Positions 1-11,187 of a DNA stretch of 64,000 nt are shown one piece after another (within the stretch, counting starts at the first letter, position 1; each line of letters opens with the position of its first letter). The notes below the pieces were generated by a model. The model ran no database searches, was not told the origin of the DNA, and saw only the letters and a program-made list of their open reading frames with translations. The DNA lies in assembly GCA_024704765.1 (NCBI GenBank), contig JAKMXF010000313.1:341450-405449 (forward strand), written 5' to 3'. The position numbers and the translations under genes were made by a program. The DNA comes from Oopsacas minuta (Eukaryota > Porifera > Hexactinellida > Lyssacinosida > Leucopsacidae).

Positions 1-668
1 ATTACCAGCTTTGAGCATGTCTGGCCTAACACAGTAGTGAAGTGCTGCTTCTTCCACCTCACACAGAATATCTGGCGACATGTGCAGTCTGTAGGGCTGC
101 AGTCTGCCTACACACATGACGAAGAGTTGGCTATGTGCATCCGGAGGATACCAGCCCTTGCTTTTGCCCGACCAGCAGACGTACACGATCTGTTTGATCA
201 AGTGGCAATGGACCTCCCCCTTACGTCTGAGATAGGCGAACTAGTCGACTACTTTGAGAGGACGTATATCGGTCGCACGCTAGCCAGTGGATACCATGTA
301 GCGGCGACGTTCCCCATCGACCTGTGGAACTACCACCTCAGCACGCCCTTCGGGCTCCCCCGTACAACCAACGCCGTGGAGGCATGGCACCACAGCTTCA
401 ATGCCACTGTCGGCTGCCATCACCCCACCATATGGAAGTTCCTCCTAGCCCTCAAGCGTGAGCAGGGCCTAGTGGAGGTGCGGCATACTAACTACCTCGT
501 TGGCAAGCCACCAACCAAGCGAAGGCGGTCCCAACAGAGTGAGGAAGCGTTGAAGACTCTAGTTCGTGAATATTATTCTCAAGATCGTTCTAAAATGGAG
601 TTCTTGCAGGGTGTAGCACATCATTTCAGTCTGGGAGCCGATTAACATGTTAATCTAAAGGATTATCT
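1..668 (+). pseudogene. MULE transposase C-terminal fragment, left arm of inverted repeat
   Basis: The open frame at 37-645 encodes the distal part of a Mutator-like (MULE) transposase. It contains the block CCFFHLTQNIWRHVQ, the equivalent of the MULE motif GCYFHFCQ, and then TTNAVEAWHHSFN and LKREQGLVEV, typical of the C-terminal half. The frame is open at the window edge, so the element starts further left. The stretch 1-668 is repeated in reverse at 691-1358. Only the end of a transposase is present, so it is probably not active alone. The family call is firm. Whether this is a real inverted duplication or an assembly hairpin is open. Confidence 0.75.
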
Positions 669-1358
669 AGCCCTCAAATACATTGATTAGAGATAATCCT
701 TTAGATTAACATGTTAATCGGCTCCCAGACTGAAATGATGTGCTACACCCTGCAAGAACTCCATTTTAGAACGATCTTGAGAATAATATTCACGAACTAG
801 AGTCTTCAACGCTTCCTCACTCTGTTGGGACCGCCTTCGCTTGGTTGGTGGCTTGCCAACGAGGTAGTTAGTATGCCGCACCTCCACTAGGCCCTGCTCA
901 CGCTTGAGGGTTAGGAGGAACTTCCATATGGTGGGGTGATGGCAGCCGACAGTGGCATTGAAGCTGTGGTGCCATGCCTCCACGGCGTTGGTTGTACGGG
1001 GGAGCCCGAAGGGCGTGCTGAGGTGGTAGTTCCACAGGTCGATGGGGAACGTCGCCGCTACATGGTATCCACTGGCTAGCGTGCGACCGATATACGTCCT
1101 CTCAAAGTAGTCGACTAGTTCGCCTATCTCAGACGTAAGGGGGAGGTCCATTGCCACTTGATCAAACAGATCGTGTACGTCTGCTGGTCGGGCAAAAGCA
1201 AGGGCTGGTATCCTCCGGATGCACATAGCCAACTCTTCGTCATGTGTGTAGGCAGACTGCAGCCCTACAGACTGCACATGTCGCCAGATATTCTGTGTGA
1301 GGTGGAAGAAGCAGCACTTCACTACTGTGTTAGGCCAGACATGCTCAAAGCTGGTAAT
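1..1358. repeat. Inverted repeat with 668-bp arms and a 22-bp spacer
   Basis: Base n of the left arm pairs with base 1359-n on the right. The arms are 1-668 and 691-1358 and the spacer is 669-690. Identity is nearly complete; one clear base difference gives Ala versus Thr in the encoded protein. The left arm is cut by the window start, so the true palindrome may be longer. Confidence 0.9.
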
Positions 1359-1421
1359 CGGGCCCTTCTCAAAGTCCAGGAGCATCTGTTGAGGCTGGGC
1401 AAGTGGATACAGTAGGCCCAA
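691..1421 (-). pseudogene. MULE transposase fragment, right arm of inverted repeat
   Basis: This minus-strand frame (714-1421, 235 aa) repeats the 37-645 protein and extends it upstream with LDFEKGPITSFEHVWPNTVV. That adds the acidic DFE block just before the CCFFH motif. In the shared part the two proteins differ at one visible residue, Ala in the left arm against Thr here (FLLA/FLLT before LKREQG). Beyond 1421 the sequence passes directly into a second, different MULE. No target duplication separates them. Confidence 0.75.
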
Positions 1422-1426
1422 TCAAA

Positions 1427-2665
1427 TTAGGTGCGAATTGTCGGTATTCCAAAAGATAAAGTAAGGTTTCTAATATTTTCGTTGATTTGCCTGTATTTTA
1501 TATTCTTGGAATAAGCGTTTACATTTCCGATATTTATTTGAGCTAATAGCGTTTCTGTACATCCTTGCTCTCTAATGAGTTTTGACACAAATTCATAGAT
1601 ATTCGCGTGTGCCTTTACAATCGTTCTATTTAATCTTAAATGCCAACATTCCAGATTATTATTTGTTCTTCGTTCTACTCCATACATATTCCAAAGTTTA
1701 TGGTTCACAGTTTCAATCCAGTACTGTTGAAAATAGTTTACAAGTGCTTGCAATTCATCAGGGTATTCGTGCTTTAGATCTTGAAATGTTTGAGGGATAA
1801 GTTCAACCGGTATAAAGGCCAAGGCAAGAAGCTTTCGTATATACCTATATATTTTAGGATTTTCTTCAGAAGTATAAAATTGAGATAGGCCCAAAATTTG
1901 TACCTTGCGATAAACTGCTTGGCAAAAATGGAAATAGCATCCACGGATACAGGCTGTAGGAATTCCAATCTAATGCTGGCTATCAGTCCGCTTTCAAAAT
2001 CACATGTGACCAGCTCTGGTGATAATATCGTGGTTAGCTCATTTGCCTTGTCTTTAAGGGCTCGAATTACTTCAGAATATATGATACGTGTTTTAGCAGG
2101 AGTAGGCAATATATGAGAGGAATTAGTTTATCACCTTCAAACGCACGAATGCTGAATAGTTGAAGGTATAAATGAGGTTCGCTTCTAAATGTACCATCTA
2201 CACGCCAATGTTTCTTTGTAGAAAGCTTTATGATATTAGCTTCTGTACTAAATATAAGGATTTCATCACCTGTTGGAGAGTAGAGTAGAAAGTTAGCACC
2301 AGCAATTGATTGCTGAAGGTTAACCGGTAAATTCAATGTCTCCCTTGAAGTTGGAAGTATAGGGAGATTGCTTAATCTCTCTCGATACAAAGAAGAATCG
2401 ATTTGACCGAAAAGAGGAAATCTTGAAGCAATAGAAGGATTAACAGAGAGGGTAGCTGCAGCATCATCATATAACGTTGGTATCGGAGTTAGTTGAGTCC
2501 TTGTCTTCATTTTCAGGTCAGAAACTACTAATTCAATGGCCCTAGCATCTGAATCTGGGATACAATGTTCATGGTGAGGAGTTCTAGTTTGAATATCACT
2601 GATCCCCTGATCATTTATGCTATAGATACAGCCATTGCAATCTCGAGTGCGACAACGCTATCATT
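1427..2665 (-). pseudogene. Second MULE transposase with FLYWCH zinc finger, frameshifted
   Basis: Reading leftwards, the element begins with a FLYWCH-type finger near 2655-2520 (CRTRDCNGC, then HHEHC). A MULE transposase core follows, with KHWRVDGTFRSEP at about 2210 and TCDFESGLIASI near 2010. The block GCYFHFCQAVYRKVQ near 1935 then joins the 1427-1894 frame, which carries VERRTNNNLECWHLRLN. The frame changes near 2090 and again near 1945, so it is broken in at least two places. FLYWCH-MULE elements are widespread in invertebrates. It resembles the 714-1421 element in layout but is clearly a different lineage. Confidence 0.8.
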
Positions 2666-2669
2666 TCTT

Positions 2670-3870
2670 AGTATTGGCCGACACTAAATTGTCATATCTA
2701 TAAGAAAGACCTTCAAAACTTAACGCAGGACACTTTTTTGTTGTTTCGTACTGAGATGCCATTTGATGAAATAATTTTCTTTGACATGGAAAAGGTTCCC
2801 ATTTATACGAAATTGATCAATGATACCAAAATGTGTATTATTTTAACATCAAAAAGCTCCCTTTTATTCGGGTCTCATTTTGATAACTTTACACATTGTG
2901 ATATGGTTTCGCTCAAGTAGGGAAACGCCTCTATATATAAGTTTCAGCAAAATTGTCAAACTACAATTGACCATCAGATTAATCAAAGTTACAAGTGCAG
3001 GGATACACATGCTAATGTTGAGAAATTTTCTCCACAATTTCTAAAATTCCACCAATTATAATCCTCGAAGTTGGTCATTTCGATCAGATAATACCATCGA
3101 TCACATCAAATTGATAATCTAAGCATCAATCGCATGAATAAAATACTGCAGTCATATAAGGTCGCTAATTATATAAAGAAATATTTGAGGAATCTATAAA
3201 AGGACTGTGTTATCCGCAATTTAACCATAATCAGTAGATAAACACCTTTATGTAAATATAAAGGGGAAGATTCGAAAAGGTTGTTATATAGCGGTAAGAA
3301 TAAAATAGCTAAATGCAAGATCCAAACCCACTTCTTCCAAGAATTATTATTGTAAAAGCAAATAGAAGGCAAAGAAAGAAAAATAACAATCTGATTTTGT
3401 ATAATAAGGTGTAGGGTAAACACCAAGGCATAGAAGCCAACTTACCTGTAAGTTTTTATATGAAGAATATGTAGTAAAGTTTGTAAAGCAAATATTAATT
3501 AACTAATCTACTCCTTATATCTGATTCTGAGTATAATATTATGGGTATATTATAATTCTCTATTAAGCTATTTATAATACAACCATAATGCTATTCTATA
3601 GAATTTCAATGCATTGAATTAGCTTATTTATGTAAAATATTTATTGCAATTCTTTTGCTGTGATAAATATCTTAAAAAGAAATAATTGTATGACGTAAGC
3701 AAGGGGCAAGGGGGGGCATATCGTAGTACTCATTTGCACCCTCTCATCTTCTATATTTGGGCCTATTCCTACCTCAAAAATCAGTCTCTATTGGATACAA
3801 GGATAGGGTCGCCTCTGACATTTGTTGGACGTGTTATACCTCCCCCTTATGATAATTGTTTATATTAGGT
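2670..3870. other. AT-rich spacer, no gene seen
   Basis: Only short open frames occur here, with no recognisable domain, repeat family or RNA gene. The compositional pattern is that of ordinary AT-rich intergenic DNA. Confidence 0.5.
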
Positions 3871-4194
3871 TATTACAAACAACAACAAAATGGCGTCAAA
3901 CACAATACAAACAAACTCAAGCATAAAAGTTCTTTGTCTACTAATAGGAATTCCAGCTTACTGGGAAAACAACATTCACACGAAACTTCAAAGAATGTCT
4001 CAGATCTGTCGATTCTAATTTGGATATAATTTGTGTCGAATTTGACACTTATCTTCCAAAGGACACCAGATGTGTCGCCACACCTGTTGATGTGTTTGAG
4101 TAGCGTAAACATCGTGACAACATGAAGACACAAATAACCACATTACTCGACACTCAAGACAGCAGTTCTAAAAGTAAAATTTTGTTTTATTTTA

Positions 4195-4623
4195 GATGAC
4201 TCCTTCCATTATCCGAGTATGAGGTATGAATATTATAGATTGTCGCGTGGGTGGGGTTTGGGATTTAAACAGCTGTTTTTTGAAATATCTTTGGAGGACA
4301 GTTTGTGTTGCAGTAAGGAGTGGGAAAATAAATTACTTAAGGACACAATTTATAATATTTGGGGGCAATTAGTGAGCCGATTGGCTCAGGATTGAAATGG
4401 GAGCAGGACACAATTTTTGGTTGACACCGCTAAGGAATTTCGGTATGATTCGATTGCAACACAATTGGAAGTGGCAGCGGCAAATATTGTGCAACCTCCA
4501 TGCGACACAAAACAGAAACTAATCGAGAAAGAAGTGTCCCGAAAAGAGACACTATCAAGTGTGCCACACAAATCTGACAATTTCGTGAGAAAAGTGGTTG
4601 GTGGCATGATTAATAGAGACTAG
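4195..4623 (+). pseudogene. Unidentified reading frame with one internal stop
   Basis: One frame runs from 4195 to 4623 for about 142 codons, interrupted only by a TGA near 4392. The first half is rich in aromatic and acidic residues (DDSFHYPSMRYEYYRL, then KEWENKLLKDTIYNIWG). The second half reads KEFRYDSIATQLEVAAANIV and ends at TAG 4621-4623. The sequence before it ends in a pyrimidine-rich TTTTATTTTAG, which looks like a 3' splice site. No family is recognised. It may be a decayed gene or transposon piece. Confidence 0.3.
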
Positions 4624-5644
4624 AGGATATTTAGAAAATATAATATGTGTTAATTGTAAATAATGGAAATAATCAATAAACTAATGTTTAGGTAAATACG
4701 TTCTGAGTAAAGAGTAAACAAAAATACAAACAAAGTTATAATGCTGATAATAATTCTATTTTAATTAGAAGAGTTATGCTGTCTTTACAATATTTAGCTT
4801 CTAATATTACAGTGTTTGAAATTAATGAAGAAGATCCAAAACCTTCATCATTTCTCAGCTGAGTAGGTCTCCTGAAGCTATTAGAATAAATCTCCAAATC
4901 TTCCTTAGTTACTTGAGTAGTGTTTCATAATTATTATTAATGTTAATACGGGTTAAAATATACTCAAGTCAAGGAGAAATACTCCATTGTCTACAGTTAC
5001 CAGTTGAAAAGGAATATTCTGGTACAAAGGTAAGGATTATACTAAAAGATGATTCGGAATTATATGTATCATCTCTTCGAGGAACTTTATTTTATTTTTC
5101 TTTGTAAATTTGAATTTCACAAATTTAGTTGAATTTAGGTGCAGAATCCCATTGGCAGACACATTTGAGTTAAAAAGGCTTGGTGGAAGCAAAATTAACA
5201 ATGAAAGTGTTGCAATTCAGTAGCTAGTTTTCCGAATTTGATAAAGCATAGTTGCCGGACTGTTTTGACACTATTTTGGATATTCAACAACTTGTACTTA
5301 CATATAAGTATTTTTACTACACCATGAGGTTACACAGACAATTACCTAAGGAGGAAACTTTCTACTCATAATGTCTCAATTTTCAAGAACTCAATACAAT
5401 TCCAATTATTATAATATGTGATTGCTTTACACATTGATATCCTAAATATATTCGGTATTTATTGCTTTAATATTATTTAATATATAGTTCTTGCGTAGTG
5501 GTTTCCAACCTAGGGGTCATGACTCCCCATACGTGTCGCCATTGCATTAATTGGGGGTCTTTTGATTGACTTATGCACTTACAGTATCTGTTGTATTAGT
5601 AGAATAATTTTCATCAGGGATACATTTTTCATTTGTTGTCCTAC

Positions 5645-5930
5645 CATGGGCGTAATTTTAGGGGTGGCCGCCAGCCCAGTTTAGGATAGTAGAACTAGCA
5701 TAAGTTTACTTAACTAATAGTTAGGCTGTAAAAATTAAAGAAAATATTGAATTATAGCACTATGTCATACTTTCAAACTTAATTCTTCAGATTTGTTAGA
5801 ATTGTTATAGATAAATATATTATAATTTAGATCCTAAATGGAATTATTTCTCAAATGAAATTTAACCCACTCTGTACATGAATCCCGCCACCCCAGATTT
5901 ATCTCATTTTTCAGAAAAGTTACGCCCATG
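5645..5930. mobile_element. Candidate hAT-type miniature element (286 bp)
   Basis: The ends are CATGGGCGTAATTTT on the left and, inverted, AAAAGTTACGCCCATG on the right. Both resemble the GGCGTA-containing termini of hAT elements. No convincing 8-bp target duplication is visible, so the boundaries rest only on the inverted ends. There is no coding capacity. Confidence 0.5.
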
Positions 5931-6338
5931 CTTGTAAATTTCCGCCTATTAAACTCGTGCCCGGAGGATGCCCCCTTGACTCAAATTGCAAACTGTAAAT
6001 TTCGGCTCGCTTCGCTCGCATCTTATCCTAAATATAATGTAATCTCACCCAAATATCAGGGACACATCTTGTATTAATCAACGGACCTAGTATTATTTTA
6101 TGAGTATTACTCTGAGCACATGAATACATCTTATTCGTATACTCCAAACACAAAGAAAATCAGAGAAGAATCCAAACCAATGTAAATTACGCAGTTCTGA
6201 CAAATTGTTTCAAGATTCAAATCCACGTGACAATAAAAAAAAAAGGTAATTAATGTGGTAACAATTACTGCTTATTGTCCATCGGTTACGCCCCACTTCA
6301 CTGGAAGACTTACAACACCCCAGACCCACAGCTGTAGT

Positions 6339-7086
6339 CAGTGGCGTAGCCAGGTTCTATAGTCAGGGGTAGTGAGTACTAGAAAAAGGCGTCAATCCCA
6401 AAACCAAATAAATACTCTATCATCTAAATTATCCAAAAAATGCTATCTCAGTAAATAAATGTTTATTTAGGGTTATTAACATCATCATCACACACGCTAG
6501 ATAAATATAAAAACGCAAACTATTTTAGGATATGTTCCAACTGCTTTCGTCTAGGCTTTATCCTAGCGAAATAATCTATTATTTTATCATTATCCACTTC
6601 AGTAGCCAAACTTCTTTCAATGGAAATCAAAGCTAACCCTCACAATATTTCCCCATCAATAGTAGATATGATTCAAAGAATAATACTTTATGGTTGCATA
6701 ATACTGAATGTGTATGGAGGTGTTTGAATAGCAAAGCTAGTTTCATGCAAATAAAGATCTACACTTTACAGATGTACTGTTACACGCAATACATTTATGA
6801 TATATCCAATTCTAATTGAATGCACACATTAGCTGACTATAGCTAATATTGCAATTTATGGAACACCGGACAAAAACTTTCAGCAATTCAATCTATAACC
6901 GAATACAGTGGAGTCTCCCAAAACGGACAGAAACCATGTCCCCAACGTGTCCGTTATTCGGATAATATACATACACTCTTTTCCCAAATATTGAACCGAT
7001 AAGGATGTAATATAATCATTTGAAAATGCGGAGCAAATGCGTCCAGGAGGAGCGATGCTCCCCTGCTCCCCCTGGCTACGCCACTA
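6339..7086. mobile_element. Non-autonomous hAT element with 8-bp target duplication
   Basis: The left terminus is CAGTGGCGTAGCCAGG. The right terminus is its reverse complement with one change at the last base. Both sides are flanked by the same 8 bp, GCTGTAGT (6331-6338 and 7087-7094), the length hAT transposases produce. The 748-bp body has no transposase frame; the open frame at 6954-7175 across its right end is meaningless. A pogo-like end, CAGTGGAGTCTCCC, near 6908 suggests a smaller element nested inside. Confidence 0.85.
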
Positions 7087-7225
7087 GCTGTAGTGGGGTC
7101 GTGTATATGTGACTGGGGCCCCCAATGTTCTCCGAGATGCCACATCATTACTCCAAGGGGCCAGAAAAATGTCAACTTTCTGGGCTAATTACTAATCTAA
7201 CTTTATTTCTTTCGATGGTCTAGAA

Positions 7226-7284
7226 CAGTGGTTCTCAACTTGGGGTCCGTGGCCCTAAAAACGTTTATAGGTTGAGAACCAATG
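7226..7284. mobile_element. 59-bp minimal hAT-type element
   Basis: CAGTGGTTCTCAACTTGGGG at the left and GGTTGAGAACCAATG at the right are inverted termini of a common hAT MITE family. Perfect 8-bp duplications GTCTAGAA lie at 7218-7225 and 7285-7292. Almost nothing separates the two termini, making this a nearly end-to-end deletion derivative. Confidence 0.85.
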
Positions 7285-7679
7285 GTCTAGAACTTGTTCC
7301 CCACCAGATTGAATTTGTGCCCCCCAGATTTCAAAGCCACATGACACCACTGCCCAGTTGGATGGTTATACCCAACTAGAAATTTATAGATTTGCCACTA
7401 GGCTTGGCTCCTCCTAAACACATGAAAACAACTTCCCTCTCTCCTGCCCCCTGGAAAATTCCGCCCCCCCCTTAGGGGAAAAATTCTGGCGACGTTCTTG
7501 ACTTCAGTCGACATTCGATTGAGTAGAATGAAAGTTTGATGTACGAAATACATAAAGTATCCATTGTATGAACCATATGCTGCCATATGATAAGTCAGGT
7601 AGACCTCTGGGCTGCCTAGACTTATCCGGGTGCTCGGGTCGTTTTACGACGCCTATGATTAGAATGGAATGTTAACTTT

Positions 7680-7888
7680 TAATCCTCGAACTAAGTGCCT
7701 TAAATTTCAGTAACCTTTTCCAAATTTAGCAAATTTATCTTAGAATTCCCCACTTAAAGAGGTAAATTCAATGGAGTAAGGGATGATTATCTCTAAAGTA
7801 TTCCCCATTACCCTGGTTATAGAGGTTCGTTTCTATGGAATTCAATGAAGACGGGCGAAAATTGCCCCACTTATAGAGGTTGCACTGT
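7680..7888. repeat. Dispersed repeat with pogo-like right end
   Basis: The text TATAGAGGTTCGTTTCTA followed by GCCCCACTTATAGAGGTT and a CACTGTA end recurs at about 55140-55232, where it ends GAGGTTCCACTGTA. Such ends flanked by TA are typical of pogo/Tigger-like MITEs. The left boundary here is not defined. Confidence 0.5.
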
Positions 7889-7889
7889 A

Positions 7890-9716
7890 TTTATAGTCAC
7901 TAACTCTAACCAGCCCTTTAATAATATCAGAGTAATTAATGTTATCATTAATTAATTAGACTAGTATACACTTCAATATTATCATCACCAGCTCTTATAC
8001 TTTCTGTGATTTACAAGATGTGCTGACTCGGTTACTCATGACGACATTATCTCAAATCTAAAATGGTGAGTTAACTGATTATCATAGATATTGTTGATGA
8101 TCTCCAAGGTGTTCATAAATTTTTGATGCATCAAAAGTGGAAGTCATCAAATTTTAGCCTACCTTCTTCAGTTTGGTTTTTTATAATAACAGTACACAAA
8201 CACATATCATCTATAGTCACCAAAGATATAGTACGATTTAGCTTGTTTGGGTAAACTAAGAAGCACAAACTATCAAATATATTCGATTGAGAAAATTAAC
8301 AGTATAGGCGGCTATTTACAATTTGCTACAGACATTTTCACTATTTCGGACTATTTGGAAGATTTTTGGGTATGAAATATATAAAAATAATCCATATTAA
8401 TGAGCTATCCTAAGGTCATCAAACACGATGTTCTAAAAATACACCTTATCCAAATATTTTAGGCTAAATTTTTGATGACATAGAATCTAACTTCAATCTA
8501 TGTTGAATATACAAGTAATTGGATCGGTAACGCATAATTGTCAAGTCTCACGGATTGTAACCAAGTCTCACTTTAACTTTTACATTCTCACTTTAAAAAT
8601 CCTCAAAATTTAATGTCATAACTGTCAAGTTAACATGAAAAGAACAGTGTTAGGTCATTATGTTAGCTAAAATCAGATTGGTAATCCTCATATTTTATTT
8701 GTTTTAAAAAAACTCGCTAAAATAACAATAATCTTGACGATCTCACGGATCGAAATTTCAAAATTTGACAACTTTGTTAATGATTCCTAGTCTCACCAAC
8801 TAAACAGCTTTATGGTACAGTGGAACCCTGCATAACCGACATTCGTTGGGACATTAACGAGTGTCGGTTTATGTGTATATACAAATTTGTTTGATACTTA
8901 ACAGGACTGTACGCACTATATAAGGGTTCATTTGGTTCGAACGAACCCCGGCCCCCCTTTACACAGAAATATTTTATTTGTTCGCTCTATAGTAAAGTGG
9001 ATTAAAGGTCTTGTTTGGCTTTTTCCTGATATACCTTTAATGGTTCGAATTTGAAATACTATCTTAATACTGCATATACGAATTCATCCACAGCTTGAAT
9101 ACATGGTTTGTCTTATTCGCAGTATTCTCCTGCAGACATTTGTCAGGATGACTAAGAAGTTAGAACGCCTCTTCTCTAAGTCTAAGCCCAAAGTATCTAG
9201 TTGATCTCTAGCCCAATCGGTCCCCTTTCACTTCCCTCTCTAAAGTTTAAGAGACTTTTAGAAAACAACTATATATTATATATTTGTGCTTTCGCTATGC
9301 ACCCAGGATATTCATTTCTATCAATCGAATATTCTTCGATCAATTCAGTTCTGCTTTCTCCTTCTTGATTAACTCATCATAATTACTCGTATATGGATAT
9401 ACATTACAGACTTGCCAACCCCTCGTTATCAATCCCTTGATTTTAACAATTTCCCTCGATTATCCAGGGAAATACTTGGATCTCTTAGGCCGATAATCTA
9501 GTGCTGAAAAGGTTAGAAGTTGCATTGTTGCGTCTCCTAATGTATATTTCATTGATTATGGGATGATCAGAAAATTGATATACGAAATATTTTATTACTT
9601 TAGGGAATAGCTCATATTTTCTAAATTCATTTATGAACATCTGAAACATAGACTATGACAGATTTTAATCTATCTCTGAATATATGATATCTGAATGCTA
9701 GAACAGAGTAAAACAA
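7890..9716. other. AT-rich spacer with repeat scraps
   Basis: No gene is recognised. A possible pogo-like left end, TACAGTGGAACCCTGCATAA, begins near 8817 and is followed by an imperfect hairpin (CGACATTCGTTG, CGAGTGTCGG). Phrases like TCTCACGGAT near 8550 and 8740 reappear inverted near 10440, so they may be degenerate ends of an older element. Confidence 0.4.
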
Positions 9717-9842
9717 TTTGGTTCTGACAAGTGACAGTTGATCCAAATATCGATTCGGACAAGTGTCAGTTGACTACGATTCGGATAAGTGACAGTCACG
9801 AGTATTCTGACGAATGCCAACTGGAAAATTCTGACAAATGCA
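9717..9842. repeat. Degenerate short tandem repeat
   Basis: Five imperfect copies of a unit built around TTCTGACAAGTGACAGTTGA follow one another, with variants GGACAAGTGTCAGTTGA, GGATAAGTGACAGTCA, GACGAATGCCAACTG and GACAAATGCAGC. Unit length varies between roughly 20 and 35 bp. Confidence 0.6.
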
Positions 9843-9844
9843 GC

Positions 9845-11180
9845 TCCCCTCATTCATTATTCAATGTATCCGATTTCAACTTGTAATATATGCGTTGTGA
9901 CCTTATAAGCAAAAGATAATACAAGTTTACAGTTAGATATGTAAGAATTAAATAAGAAATTACTGTTTACTATTGTTTGGCTTATTTCGGCATATTGTAC
10001 CCGAGCTATCAAATATGAATAGTAAATGAATTTATGGAGTTATACTTTACTCTATCACAGCTGTGAGCCAAATTATATTTCATTTTCTAATCAAGAAGAG
10101 GATCTTAAATCAACTCTTAAAATATAAGAGATTTCTATCACACAGTTTTGAGTATAAAGAATTTATTTGTATTTAACTCTTTGGACATTTTTTAGGTTTA
10201 AAAGTTAATTAAATAATTAATTAACTCTACTCCAAACCCAATCAAGAACCTACCAATACATATATGATATATTATATAATATTTAGAGGAATAAAGAGTA
10301 TAGAGAACCTGACAAGAGTATGTTAATAGAAGTTCGAGGATAATTACTCAATAGTTAATACTTAGATGCCAAGTGTTATCACCAAATTTCAAGACAAACT
10401 GCTAAATACACACATAGATGTAACCTTTTTCATCAATCCGTGAGATTTCTTCAGAAGTTCCGTGAGATTTGGCATCTCTACATCAAAATTACAGTGGAGG
10501 AGACTAAATAACGTGAGATTTTAGAGCCGCTAAAATCCGTAAGACTACGGATAACCCCATTAGTTTGTTATCTCTGTACACACTTCAGAATAAATTTATA
10601 CATTCCACAATCCTACGACTAAAGTATTCAGTATTCAGTCAGGGACAAGCCAAGGAGACTTGTTTGTAGGAAGAATAATAAGTTCTCATAAGAGAATTAA
10701 TTGAAGCGCTGATATCGGAGCTGTTATCTAGCTCACCTTATCATACTAGGATTATGATCAGTTATTCTAAGTCCTATCATTTGAATGCATTTGTATGCAA
10801 ATTCTCGAGAACCTCCTAATATCTTTTATATATCTATCCGTCAGTCCTCTCTAAGTTTTGTCATATATCCATGGTATCATATTATCTTCCTTAGCACTTA
10901 AAGAATAATAGAAATACTGTTATACTTGTATCGAGTTTCAATATTGTTTTCAGAATTTTTGAAAATTCTTCACTCTTATGCTTGGTATTTTTCCTAATTT
11001 TACATTTACTGAGTCATATCAGGGAAATTAATAAGATTAATCATATTTAATTATTAAGAAGAACGCTTCAATGTGCTAGATTATCAAACTATAAATGGAA
11101 AAAGTTTTCTACGAACTAGATATTGCATGTAATGTGTTATTTATTGCCGTATTTCTTATATTGAAGTGTATAGCTGACTA
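9845..11180. other. AT-rich region upstream of the SAFB-like gene
   Basis: Nothing coding is recognised. It presumably contains the promoter and 5' leader of the gene starting at 11188, but no promoter element can be identified with confidence. Confidence 0.4.
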
Positions 11181-11187
11181 TTTGATA

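Noticed and set aside
8931-8948. GGTTCGAACGAACC as a tRNA T-loop
   Set aside because: It is a short palindrome without any other cloverleaf parts.
11095-11187. Upstream ATG extension of the SAFB-like protein
   Set aside because: The added 31 residues are hydrophobic and foreign to the family; the ATG at 11188 gives a SAFB-type start.
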